This document shows positions 9,465 through 17,969 of a DNA stretch of 64,000 bases, piece by piece. The notes below the pieces were generated by a model, which searched no databases, was not told where the DNA came from, and worked only from the letters and a program-made list of their open reading frames with translations. Every line of letters starts with the position of its first letter. Position 1 is the first letter of the stretch. The stretch is from the NCBI GenBank assembly GCA_017396085.1, contig JAFQNC010000005.1, forward strand, positions 1 through 64,000, given 5' to 3'. Origin of the DNA: Tidjanibacter sp. GTDB taxonomy: Bacteria; Bacteroidota; Bacteroidia; Bacteroidales; Rikenellaceae. The position numbers were made by a program, and so were the translations under genes.

Positions 9465-10322
9465 TTGAAATACACGCCCGAAATACTCAACCGACTCCAC
9501 GAGGCTCTCTTTGAGATTATCGAAGAGATTGACCGAGTGTGCGGTCTGCTCGGCATTGAGTTTTTCGGCATTGGTGGCACAGCCATCGGGGTACACTTTT
9601 GGCAGAACATACTCCCTTGGGACGATGATGCCGACTTCGGTATGCTCCGTGAGGACTACGAGCGGTTCATCGCCGAGGGCCCCGCACTCCTTAGCAAAGA
9701 TTTTGTCATTCAGGAGTTCCGCACCGAGCCCAACACCCCCTTCTATTGGACCAAGGTGCGCAAGCGTGATACCCTCTTCGTGGAAGATGGGTTTGAGCAG
9801 TTCGACATAAACCACGGCATATTCATCGACCTCTTCCCCTTCGACCGCATCCCTTCGGGGCGCAGGTTGCAGGCTTTCCACAGGGCCGAGTGCGCTTGGT
9901 TTATCAGTGCTTTCAGCCTCTACCCTTTCTGGCAGCAACGCAAGCAAATCGAGCGCAGCAAGTCGCTCTACTACCAAAAGAGCCTTGTGAGCCGAATGGC
10001 ACTCGGAGTGCTTTATAGGCTTACCTCGCGAGAGTGGCTCCACCGCAAGATGTGCCGCGAGATGGGGTGGTTTAACGGCAACCCACGATGCCATCTTGTG
10101 AACGTGGTGCGCCTACCGTTAGATGTGGCGGAGTATGAGTCGGTGCGCCACCCGAAGGAGGCCCCATTTGGGCGGCTCACCATCAAGGTCCCGCGCGACT
10201 TGGAGGCCTACCTACACCACCACTACCCCGTGCTTGTGAAGGATATTCCCGATGAGCAAAAAATCACCCACGCACCCCTGAAACTTTCGTTTGACACACA
10301 AAAAGGAGAGGTCTATGAGTAG
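9465..10322 (+). CDS. LicD-family phosphotransferase
   Basis: The product of about 285 residues has the LicD nucleotidyltransferase-fold core: a GIGGTAIG motif and, near residue 51, the acidic WDDDADFGM motif that holds the metal ions, followed by REDYERF. LicD proteins attach phosphocholine or other phospho-substituents to surface glycans. No ATG occurs upstream of the conserved domain. The likely start is one of two TTG codons (9444 or 9465) that lie inside an intergenic AT repeat, so the repeat has shaped or supplied the 5' end. The stop overlaps the start of the glycosyltransferase by eight bases, suggesting translational coupling. Confidence 0.82.
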   Translation: MKYTPEILNRLHEALFEIIEEIDRVCGLLGIEFFGIGGTAIGVHFWQNILPWDDDADFGMLREDYERFIAEGPALLSKDFVIQEFRTEPNTPFYWTKVRKRDTLFVEDGFEQFDINHGIFIDLFPFDRIPSGRRLQAFHRAECAWFISAFSLYPFWQQRKQIERSKSLYYQKSLVSRMALGVLYRLTSREWLHRKMCREMGWFNGNPRCHLVNVVRLPLDVAEYESVRHPKEAPFGRLTIKVPRDLEAYLHHHYPVLVKDIPDEQKITHAPLKLSFDTQKGEVYE

Positions 10323-11277
10323 CAACACTAAACATACCCCCAAGCGTTTTTCGGTCATCATTCCCCTCTACAACAAGGCCGCCGAGGTGGAAGCCACGGT
10401 GCGCTCGGTGTTGGCGCAAACGCTCCAACCGGCAGAGATTGTGGTGGTAGACGATGGCTCCACCGACTCCTCCGCCGCCATTGTGGAGGCCATTGGCTCC
10501 CCACTGGTCAGGCTCATCCGTCAGGCCAACGCTGGCGAGTGTGCCGCACGCAACAGGGCTATGGCCGAGGCCACGGGCGATTGGTTTGCGCTGGTGGATG
10601 CCGATGATAGGTGGAAGCCACAATTTTTGGAGGAGGTGAGCGAGATGATTGACCTCTGGCCCCACTGCGGTATCTATTCCACCGCCTTTGACATAGTGAG
10701 CCCCACGGGCATCGTTAGGGCCAAGACACCCACCGTGCGTGGGCCCGTGGAGAACTTTTGGAAGGAGAGTATGACCTCCTACGTTACCATCCCCTCGGCC
10801 ACGGTGTTGGCTCGCAGGGCTGTGGAGGAGGTTGGAGGTTTTCCGGAGGGTATGAAGATGGGTGGCGACCAGTTTATGTGGATAAAGGTGGCCTCTCGCT
10901 ATGGGGTGTGCTTCTCCCCGAAGGCGTTGTGCGACTACTCAATGGTGGCAAGCAACCGTTCCTCGGCCATCTACACCCCCGAGCAAACTCCCTACCGATT
11001 GGAGGACTTCCTCAAAGAGGCTCTTTGGGATGAGGAGCAGGAGAGGTGGCGCAGGGAGTTTGTGGCCAAGTGTGCCATAGGCAAGGCTCTGACACTCACT
11101 GCCAAGGGGGATGAGGAGTTTGGGCGCAGGGTGGTGGCCAACTTTGGCTACACCGAGCACTACCGCCGTGGGTTGCGCAAACTCAAGGTGCTCCTTGCCC
11201 TACCCCGCAGGATGCGCCCTTGGGCCCACCGCACCTACAATCGCTTGGCGTGGCTCTTGGCCCACAAGGGGTTGTAA
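10315..11277 (+). CDS. Family 2 glycosyltransferase
   Basis: A 320-residue GT-A fold enzyme with the GT2 start FSVIIPLYNKAAEVEATVRS, the nucleotide-binding VVVDDGSTDSS, and the DXD-type motif in WFALVDADDRW near residue 90. It should transfer a sugar from a nucleotide donor to a cell-surface glycan on the cytoplasmic side. The start at ATG 10315 is preferred because AAGGAGAGG, a good ribosome-binding site, lies just upstream and because it overlaps the licD stop. It forms an operon with licD and possibly with the LuxE-like gene. Donor and acceptor cannot be read from the sequence. Confidence 0.88.
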   Translation: MSSNTKHTPKRFSVIIPLYNKAAEVEATVRSVLAQTLQPAEIVVVDDGSTDSSAAIVEAIGSPLVRLIRQANAGECAARNRAMAEATGDWFALVDADDRWKPQFLEEVSEMIDLWPHCGIYSTAFDIVSPTGIVRAKTPTVRGPVENFWKESMTSYVTIPSATVLARRAVEEVGGFPEGMKMGGDQFMWIKVASRYGVCFSPKALCDYSMVASNRSSAIYTPEQTPYRLEDFLKEALWDEEQERWRREFVAKCAIGKALTLTAKGDEEFGRRVVANFGYTEHYRRGLRKLKVLLALPRRMRPWAHRTYNRLAWLLAHKGL

Positions 11278-11291
11278 GAGAATAATTAGGA

Positions 11292-11321
11292 GCACACGCA
11301 CGCATAGGCACGTGCGTGTGC
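11292..11321. terminator. Hairpin between the GT2 gene and topA
   Basis: GCACACGCACG pairs with CGTGCGTGTGC around an 8-base loop and is flanked by AT-rich sequence on both sides. It lies between two convergent genes and could serve both. Confidence 0.5.
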
Positions 11322-11344
11322 ATATATAATCTGAATGGAAATTC

Positions 11345-13630
11345 CTACTTTTTCGACTTGGCAACGATAGCCCTACACTCCTCAATGGTCAGTGTCAGGG
11401 GGTCCTTCGTCTTGGGAATACGGTAGTTCTTGCCGGCGCACTGGATGTAGGGGCCATAGATACCGCTGAGAATAACAAGGTCTTCCACACCATCGAAGCG
11501 TTTGATGGGCTCCTTGGCGCTCTTATCCTTGACCTCCTTTTGCTCAATCAGTTCGCTCGCCCTTTCAAGGGTAATCGTATAGGGGTCATCTCCCTTGGGC
11601 ATCGACACAAACTTGTTGCCGTAGCGCACATAGGGGCCAAACTTACCAATGCCTACCGACACCTCCTCGCCCTTGTGGGCACCCAAGGCACGGGGCAATA
11701 CAAACAACTCCAAAGCCTCCTCCAAAGTAATCGTTGCAATCAGCTGGTCCTTCTTGAGGCTTGCAAAGCGGGCCTTACCGCCATCCTCTCCACCAATCTG
11801 CACCATAGGGCCATAGCGACCGATGCGAGCCGACACGGGCTGACCACTGGCAGGGTCCACACCAAGTTGGCGCACCGTGTTGTTCTGCTTAATCTGAGCA
11901 CCCAGAGCATCCTCCACCGTCTTGTGGAAGTCGCCATAGAACTCGCCAATCATCTCGGTCCAGCCCTCCTTGCCCTCGGCAATGAGGTCAAACTCCTTCT
12001 CCACCGTGGCGGTGAAGTTGTAGTCCAAAATGCCGGGGAATTGCTCCTGAAGGTAGTCGTTCACAAGCATACCGATGTCGGTGGGAGCAAGTTTACCCTT
12101 CTCCTTGCCAACCACCTCGCTGTGCTCCTTCTCGGTGAGTTTGCCCTTCGAGAGGGTAATCTGCGCATAGGGGCGTCTTACGCCGTCCTTATTCTGCTTG
12201 AGTACATAACCACGATTGATGATGGTCGAAATGGTGGGCGCATAGGTCGAAGGACGGCCAATGCCGAGTTCCTCAAGTTTCTTCACGAGCAGAGCCTCGC
12301 TATATCGGTAGGGCTGGGGAGTGAACTTCTGCGTGGCCACAACATCCTTGTTGCCCAGCAGAGTGCCAATCTCCATCAAGGGCAGCACTGCGCTCTCGCC
12401 CTCGCTCTCCTCCTCCACCGACTCCGAGTAGAGTTTCATAAAGCCCTCAAAGCGCAACTGCTCACCAACAGCCACAAAACGCTCCTCGTGGCCACTGATG
12501 CTGACGCTCACAATGGTCTTATCAATCTTCGCCGAGGCCATCTGCGAGGCCACCGTGCGTTTCCAAATCAGTTCATAGAGCCTCTTCTCGGCCGGAGTAC
12601 CCTCGATGGTCTGCCTGTCAAGGTAGGAGGGGCGAATGGCCTCGTGGGCCTCCTGCGCACCCTTACTCTTGGTCTTGTAGTTCCTCCAGTTGTGGTACTC
12701 CTCGCCATAGAGGCCCACAACAGCCTCCTTGGCAGCATAGAGAGCCTGCTTGGAGAGGTTTACCGAGTCGGTACGCATATAGGTAATCAAACCGCTCTCG
12801 TAGAGTTTCTGCGCCACCGACATAGTCTGCGCCACCGACATAGAGAGTTTCCTGCCGGCCTCCTGTTGAAGTGTGGATGTGGTGAAAGGAGCCGCAGGGA
12901 ATTTCTCCGCAGGCTTCGACTCCACACTCTCCACCCTGAACTCAACACCCGCAAGGCTCTCCAAGAACTTCACAGCCTCGGCCTTGGTGTCAAACTTACG
13001 GTCCAACTCGGCTTTGAACACCTTGCCATCCTCGGCCACAAAACGAGCCGTAATGCGGTAGAACTCGCCACCCTTGAAGTCAATAATCTCCCTCTCGCGC
13101 TCCACGATGAGTTTCACAGCCACGCTCTGCACCCTACCGGCCGAGAGCGCAGGCTTCACCTTCTTCCACAACACGGGCGAGAGTTCAAAGCCCACAAGCC
13201 TATCAAGCACCCTGCGTGCCTGCTGTGCATTCACAAGGTTCATATCCACCGTGCGGGGCGACTCAATGGCCTCCAAGATGGCCTGCTTTGTAATCTCGTG
13301 GAACACAATACGCTTGGTCTGCTCCACCGGCAGGTCAAGTACCTGCGTGAGGTGCCAAGCAATAGCCTCTCCCTCGCGGTCCTCATCAGATGCAAGCCAC
13401 ACGCTCTCGGCCTGCTGCGACATCTTCTTCAGTTCTGCCACAAGTTTGGTCTTGTCGGCCGAGACCTCATAGGCGGGCGCAAAACCATTTGCGACATCAA
13501 TGCCGATACCTTTTTTTGCCAAATCGCGGATGTGACCATAGGACGAACAAACCTTAAACTCCTTGCCGAGGAACTTTTCGATTGTCTTTGCCTTGGCCGG
13601 GGACTCTACGATAACGAGATTTTTCTGCAT
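11345..13630 (-). CDS. topA: DNA topoisomerase I
   Basis: A 761-residue type IA topoisomerase that relaxes negative supercoils. The Toprim domain is at the N-terminus with LVIVESPAKAKTIEKFLG and the acidic SDEDREGEA motif (residues 81-88). The active-site tyrosine lies in GLITYMRTDS near residue 283. The C-terminal third lacks zinc-ribbon cysteines and carries instead repeated topoisomerase C-terminal modules (IGRYGPMVQIG, IGKFGPYVRYG, SGIYGPYIQC), as usual in Bacteroidota. A good -7 box lies 76 bases upstream, next to an AT heptad array. Confidence 0.97.
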   Translation of the reverse strand: MQKNLVIVESPAKAKTIEKFLGKEFKVCSSYGHIRDLAKKGIGIDVANGFAPAYEVSADKTKLVAELKKMSQQAESVWLASDEDREGEAIAWHLTQVLDLPVEQTKRIVFHEITKQAILEAIESPRTVDMNLVNAQQARRVLDRLVGFELSPVLWKKVKPALSAGRVQSVAVKLIVEREREIIDFKGGEFYRITARFVAEDGKVFKAELDRKFDTKAEAVKFLESLAGVEFRVESVESKPAEKFPAAPFTTSTLQQEAGRKLSMSVAQTMSVAQKLYESGLITYMRTDSVNLSKQALYAAKEAVVGLYGEEYHNWRNYKTKSKGAQEAHEAIRPSYLDRQTIEGTPAEKRLYELIWKRTVASQMASAKIDKTIVSVSISGHEERFVAVGEQLRFEGFMKLYSESVEEESEGESAVLPLMEIGTLLGNKDVVATQKFTPQPYRYSEALLVKKLEELGIGRPSTYAPTISTIINRGYVLKQNKDGVRRPYAQITLSKGKLTEKEHSEVVGKEKGKLAPTDIGMLVNDYLQEQFPGILDYNFTATVEKEFDLIAEGKEGWTEMIGEFYGDFHKTVEDALGAQIKQNNTVRQLGVDPASGQPVSARIGRYGPMVQIGGEDGGKARFASLKKDQLIATITLEEALELFVLPRALGAHKGEEVSVGIGKFGPYVRYGNKFVSMPKGDDPYTITLERASELIEQKEVKDKSAKEPIKRFDGVEDLVILSGIYGPYIQCAGKNYRIPKTKDPLTLTIEECRAIVAKSKK

Positions 13631-13706
13631 ATTATATTGTTGTTTCTGTGCTACTTACGTGTAGATATTGGTCTAAATTGGGGGCCATACCTATATATAT
13701 GGGCCA

Positions 13707-13714
13707 CAAAGATA
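13707..13714 (-). promoter_or_regulatory. -7 box of topA, next to an AT heptad array
   Basis: On the minus strand this is TATCTTTG. Upstream lie TTTTCAA heptads whose C residues fall 11 and 18 bases before the box. The same spacing is found at ffh and tRNA-Leu(CAG). Confidence 0.65.
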
Positions 13715-13719
13715 CTACT

Positions 13720-14391
13720 AAAATTGAAAATTGAAAATTCCCCCTTGCGGATGACAAGGCAGAAAGAGCAGAAAGAGCAATTAGTAATTAGTAAAGAGTA
13801 AATAGTAATTAGTAAAGAGTAAATATTTTCCTACGCTTTGGTAGCACCACCAAGTACTCCTCCCCTACGATAGGGGAGGCTGGGAGGGGTGGTCGAAATT
13901 GTGTGCACGGCCCCGTGCACGTCCCCCTCTAAGTTAGAGGGGATGCTGCGCAGCAGCGGGGGCGTCTGTTTTAGAATTGAGAATTGAGAATTGAAAAAGT
14001 TGCGAGTAAGCGAGGGCAGAGGGTGCTTATTGGCATCCAAAGGCTCGAAAGAGTGTAGACCTAACATCTACACAAAACAGGCAACGCCTGTGCCGAGCGA
14101 GAGCAACTAAAAGCCACCAAAGGTGGGTTAATTGTGGTGCCTGCGGCGCATTTTTATTTCGGATAACGAACTCGTTACCCGTGCCATCCGACCACTCCTC
14201 CCCTAAATACCCCTCCCCTACGATAGGGGAGGTCGGGAGGGGTGGTCGAAATTGCGCTCGGCGGCCCCGCCGAGCAGGAGGTGCCGTTAGGCGGAGGGGT
14301 TTGTGAAGGGCAGAAAGAGCAGAAAGGGACTCTAAGGGCTCTAAGGGCTTTAAGGGCTTTAAGGACCCTAAAAAGACGTTGGACCACAAAA
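13720..14391. repeat. Mosaic intergenic repeat, copy 2 (double)
   Basis: No gene is seen here. The stretch holds an AT heptad array (13721-13740), AGAAAGAGC and ATTAGTA tandems (13751-13822), a hairpin-rich unit (13857-13968, stem GTGCAC/GTGCAC), the conserved 105-135 bp unit (14001-14135), a GTTACC hairpin, a second hairpin-rich unit (14211-14305, stem GCTCGGCGG/CGCCGAGC), and a GGCTTTAAG array ending in AAAAAGACGTT (14331-14386). Confidence 0.85.
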
Positions 14392-14625
14392 AAATGCACA
14401 GAGCAGGATGAATGCAAGGAATACAAGAAAACGCTCTCCGAAGCAGCCACAGGCTGTTTTGTGTTTTTTTGGTCGTAGTGCTATTGGACATCCGAAAGCG
14501 GCAAAAATGCACAGAGCGAGGGAAATTTTGTGCCAAACAAGAAAGCGGGCCCGCAGTTTGCTTGCGCAAATGAGGAGCCCGCTTATCGCAGTGCGGTGCA
14601 AAATTCACCCGCTATTGTGCATTTT
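14392..14625. other. Gene-free stretch downstream of the DUF4270 gene
   Basis: No convincing coding sequence is present. It contains a direct repeat of AATGCACAGAGC (near 14391 and 14507) and an inverted repeat AGCGGGC/GCCCGCT (about 14551-14583) that could help end minus-strand transcripts from the DUF4270 gene. Confidence 0.4.
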
Positions 14626-16077
14626 TTACTTGCCGAGAAGAGTATAAGTAACCACCACCTTCACCGAACCACTGCCGGCTAACTTGACAACTGCGGGGTC
14701 CAAATACTCATAGGCCGTCATCCCCAACGTAACCCTCGGAGCAACACCCTCCGCCTGCTGCAACAACTGCTGCATATAGATGGAGAGGTCCATAGTGTAG
14801 TAGCCGTGGGTGCGGTTGAACTCGCCACCATAGCTGAGTGTGGTGTCGTAGTTGGCCTCATAGTAGTAGTTGTAGTCCGCCACGGGGGTGATGGTGGAGT
14901 ATTTGAGGTAGGAGCCAAGGCGTGTGGGTGCGTAGTCGTAGAGGAGGTAGTCCTTGTCGGCCAACTCCACGTACACGCGCGCCTGATTTATAAAGATGTT
15001 CTTACCCTCGGGCTTGAGCGCTTGAAGGTCCTCAATAAATTGTTTTTCAAACTCCAAGGTGGTGGTAATACCCATCACACCCTGCACCCACGTTTCGGTC
15101 ATTGGGTTTTTCAGCGGCTCCCCTTCGGGGGTGTCCACATTGAGTTTGGACTCGATGTCGAGCCCCGCATCATACTCCTGCTCAAAGGCGGTCATTGCGG
15201 TCTGCTTGCTGAACGAGGTGCTGTTTGTGATGGGATAGGCCCTGACAATACGGTCCACCACGCTCTTGTCGGCATCGGCCGTGAGGTAGTCGTGGCCGTA
15301 GAGCACCATAAAACTCTCGGGGCCGTAGGTGGTGTCGTATTGCAGATTGAGGCCATAGATGGCAGCATCCTTGTCGCTACTCTCGGCAGGTGCGATGCAC
15401 AAGCCGTTGAAAGTGTTGATGAACAAGGTGTCGTTCTCGCAGAGTTCCTTGTCGGTGTCCAGCAGAGCCTGCATAAACGCCTCAGCACCCGCACCTTTGG
15501 TAAGGCGCAGAGTGTCGTAGTAGTCGGAGTTGTTGGGTTTGCCCTTGTACTTGAAGGTGAACATAGGTCGCACCTCACCCTCGCCCTGCCAGTTCTTCAC
15601 AGCATCCATATAGTCGAAGGAGTTGTAGTAGGTGGAGTCGGGGCGTAGCCTCTTGCGCAGGGGGTAGACATTGAAGGTCTGCTCCTTGAGTGTGTCGCCA
15701 CCGAGCACCTTCAGGTCGCAGATGATGAGGATGGAGTCGGCCACCTTTGTGCGGTCCTCGTAGGCAAGGGTGTCCGAGCGGCTACCGCCACCGAATTGCA
15801 CCAAGGCGGCTGCCGTGGTGGTGCCGAGGCCCTCGCTACGCAGTTTACCGAAGTAGGCGTAGTCGAAGCCGTTGCACTTTACCGAGTCGGTGTAGGAGAG
15901 GTAGTTGCTGATACCCCTCTGAAGCGTGTATATCCTAACCTCCATCTGTTCGCCCGGGGGAACGATGTTCACACCCAGTTGGTCGTCTACCTCCGTACAG
16001 GCAGGCAGTAAAAGCATCAGTGCCGACACCACTGCGCCGACACTGTAAAGAGTTATTTTCCTAAAGAAGTGAGTCAT
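14626..16077 (-). CDS. DUF4270 lipoprotein
   Basis: The product of about 483 residues starts at MTHFFRK; a Met six codons upstream is less likely. It has a lipoprotein signal ending in LMLLLPAC, then the DUF4270 hallmark TEVDDQLGVNIVPPGEQ just after the lipid cysteine. DUF4270 proteins are Bacteroidota outer-envelope lipoproteins of unknown function and are characteristically encoded next to a short GT5 glycogen synthase, exactly as here. The start overlaps the end of that gene by 17 bases, so the two are probably translated together. The long mature part is beta-rich in appearance with many aromatic residues. Confidence 0.85.
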   Translation of the reverse strand: MTHFFRKITLYSVGAVVSALMLLLPACTEVDDQLGVNIVPPGEQMEVRIYTLQRGISNYLSYTDSVKCNGFDYAYFGKLRSEGLGTTTAAALVQFGGGSRSDTLAYEDRTKVADSILIICDLKVLGGDTLKEQTFNVYPLRKRLRPDSTYYNSFDYMDAVKNWQGEGEVRPMFTFKYKGKPNNSDYYDTLRLTKGAGAEAFMQALLDTDKELCENDTLFINTFNGLCIAPAESSDKDAAIYGLNLQYDTTYGPESFMVLYGHDYLTADADKSVVDRIVRAYPITNSTSFSKQTAMTAFEQEYDAGLDIESKLNVDTPEGEPLKNPMTETWVQGVMGITTTLEFEKQFIEDLQALKPEGKNIFINQARVYVELADKDYLLYDYAPTRLGSYLKYSTITPVADYNYYYEANYDTTLSYGGEFNRTHGYYTMDLSIYMQQLLQQAEGVAPRVTLGMTAYEYLDPAVVKLAGSGSVKVVVTYTLLGK

Positions 16078-16915
16078 AAAATTCCTTGTAATCATTCAGC
16101 CACTCATCGCCCGACTTGTCGGCCCTGCCACGCAGTACCTTCTTGCCGGAGGCGGCTATGTACTCTTCAATGGCAGAGGGCAAATTCTCTGCCTCAACGA
16201 CAATGCCATCCACATTGTCAATAACGAGTTTGATGATGTTTTCGTATGAAAGAGTGCCGATTTTGTCCAACTCCTCGGCGGGGACTCCCTCGCCCTTCAT
16301 TGTCTCCACGAAGGCCTCACTCCACTCCTCGGTGAAGCAGTCATCATAGAGCGACACAACGATTTTCGATGTGGCAAACAAGGGGTCATCAGCAAAGCTG
16401 TTGCGCAAGTAGAGGGGCACGGCTGCTGCAAACCAGCTGTGGCAATGCACCACATCGGGCTGCCAACGCAGTTTACCCACGGTCTCCAACACGCCTCTGG
16501 CGAAGAAGATGGCCCTCTGTCCGTTGTCCTCAAACTCCTTACCCTCGGCATCCCTCAACACAGCCTTGCGCGAGAAGTAATCCTCGTTGTCGATGAAGTA
16601 GATTTGCACCCTTGCGGAAGGTATGGAGGCCACCTTGATGATGAGTTGGTGGTCGTCATCGTTGATAATCAAGTTCATACCGCTGAGCCTAATCACTTCG
16701 TGCAGTTGGTTTCTGCGCTCGTTGATTACGCCATAGCGAGGCATAAAGGTCCTAATCTCAAAGCCCCTCTCCTGCATAGCCTGCACGAGGGTACGACAAG
16801 TGGTCGAGATGGGGCTCTCAGGCAGATATGGGAATATCTCCTGACACACGTTAAGTATTTTCGCTCCAGCCAATGTGGTAAAGTTTTTAGTTTTGCCCAA
16901 GTGGCTAAAAATCAA
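16061..16915 (-). CDS. Short glycogen/starch synthase (GT5 N-terminal domain only)
   Basis: Up to 284 residues, with the core opening KILNVCQEIFPYLPES and continuing through PDVVHCHSWFAAAVPLYLR, which match the N-terminal Rossmann domain of GT5 synthases. The C-terminal GT-B half that binds ADP-glucose in full GlgA is absent. This truncated form is a known Bacteroidota family, not a local deletion. Whether it is catalytic alone is unclear. The natural start may be a TTG near 16873 (giving MAGAKIL) rather than the ATG at 16915, because family members begin close to the KIL motif. It overlaps the DUF4270 gene. Confidence 0.8.
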   Translation of the reverse strand: MIFSHLGKTKNFTTLAGAKILNVCQEIFPYLPESPISTTCRTLVQAMQERGFEIRTFMPRYGVINERRNQLHEVIRLSGMNLIINDDDHQLIIKVASIPSARVQIYFIDNEDYFSRKAVLRDAEGKEFEDNGQRAIFFARGVLETVGKLRWQPDVVHCHSWFAAAVPLYLRNSFADDPLFATSKIVVSLYDDCFTEEWSEAFVETMKGEGVPAEELDKIGTLSYENIIKLVIDNVDGIVVEAENLPSAIEEYIAASGKKVLRGRADKSGDEWLNDYKEFYDSLL

Positions 16916-16967
16916 GGGGTCGGCCTCCCCTTGCGTGCCACTTTTGCATAAAGCCGATAATACACTG

Positions 16968-16975
16968 CAAAGATA
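16968..16975 (-). promoter_or_regulatory. -7 box of the glycogen synthase/DUF4270 operon
   Basis: TATCTTTG on the minus strand, 52 bases before the first possible start codon. A GTTG lies 23 bases further upstream, somewhat too far for an ideal -33. Confidence 0.5.
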
Positions 16976-17027
16976 ATAAAAATTTTTTTGATTTTGCGCA
17001 ACTCATGGGGCGAGAAAAAGTTCAAAA

Positions 17028-17420
17028 TTCACAGGCGTTGCCTGTTTTGGAATTGAGAATTGAGAATTCGGTACGGGTATTAAAAAAGATACCCCAGAGT
17101 AAGAAGGGGTAACTACAAGCGTTGAGTAGCACCACCAAGAACTCCTCCCCTACGATAGGGGAGGTCGGGAGGGGTGGTCGAAATTGTGTGCACGGCCCCG
17201 TGCACGTCCCCCTCTGAGTTAGAGGGGGTGCAACGGAGTGGCGGGGGCGTCTGTGATTGAATTGAAAATTGAAAATTGAAAATTAAAAATTTTGGTGTGC
17301 CTTCGGCACGGGTATTAAAAAAGATACCCACAGTATAATTGAGAACAAAAAAATGAAGAGCGACCAACATTGCTCCCCACTCTTTACTAATTACTATTTA
17401 CTAATTACTCTTTACTCTTT
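17028..17420. repeat. Mosaic intergenic repeat, copy 3
   Basis: This stretch of about 400 bases between rnhA and the glycogen synthase promoter has no gene. It holds an ACAGGCGTTGCCTGT palindrome (17031), AT heptads, two GGGTAT...ATACCC hairpins (about 17074 and 17310), the hairpin-rich unit (17141-17253) with the GTGCAC stem variant, and TTACTAA tandems (17382-17418) just before the rnhA stop. Confidence 0.8.
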
Positions 17421-17425
17421 CCGCC

Positions 17426-17917
17426 CTACAGGTTGGCCTCCTCATAGCCAACATCCTCGGCGAGGTTTGTTCCTCCGGCGGCAGCCACGGCAAGTTGGTC
17501 GCAGCGGTTGTTCTCCACGGTGGTGGCGTGTCCCTTAACCCACACGAAGCGTACCCTATGGCGGCGATACACCCGCAGGAAGCGTTGCCAAAGGTCGGGA
17601 TTTTTGGCCTTCTGAAAGCCCTTTTTCTCCCAGCCGAACACCCAGCCCTTCTCTACCGAGTCCACAACATATTTACTATCGGAGTAGAGCACCACATCGG
17701 TACCCTCAAATTTGAGTGCCTCAAGCGCAACACACACTGCCATCAATTCCATACGGTTGTTGGTGGTCATACGAAACCCTGCGCTCAACTCCTTGCGATA
17801 GGGAGGCGAGAGCAACACAACGCCATAGCCACCCCTGCCGGGGTTGCCGAGCGAAGAACCATCGGTGTAGATTGTTACGTTGGGCAAAACTGGTAGTTTT
17901 TGTTCCTTGTGATACAA
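17426..17917 (-). CDS. rnhA: Ribonuclease HI
   Basis: Up to 163 residues; cleaves RNA in RNA-DNA hybrids. The four acidic metal ligands are visible: Asp19 in IYTDGSSLGNPG, Glu57 in NNRMELMA, Asp80 in YSDSKYVVD and Asp140 in NNRCDQLA. The catalytic-loop His130 is in VKGHA. The basic protrusion helix of the E. coli type is present (WEKKGFQKAKNPDLW). No ATG is available: the start is a TTG at 17917 or at 17887 (just before PNVTIYTDG), so the first ten residues are uncertain. rnhB is also present in this window. Confidence 0.94.
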   Translation of the reverse strand: MYHKEQKLPVLPNVTIYTDGSSLGNPGRGGYGVVLLSPPYRKELSAGFRMTTNNRMELMAVCVALEALKFEGTDVVLYSDSKYVVDSVEKGWVFGWEKKGFQKAKNPDLWQRFLRVYRRHRVRFVWVKGHATTVENNRCDQLAVAAAGGTNLAEDVGYEEANL

Positions 17918-17969
17918 GCACAGCCACGCACACTCCCCCCTAAGTCAGGGCAGGTGGTGCATACACACG

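Noticed and set aside
11540..13801. 753-codon plus-strand frame opposite topA
   Set aside because: topA on the minus strand has all family motifs; the plus frame is low-complexity Leu/His-rich antisense sequence.
14027..14608. Open frames through the topA-DUF4270 gap on the minus strand (up to 193 codons)
   Set aside because: They read through mosaic repeats, have no conserved domain, and the same peptide phrases reappear in other repeat copies in broken frames.
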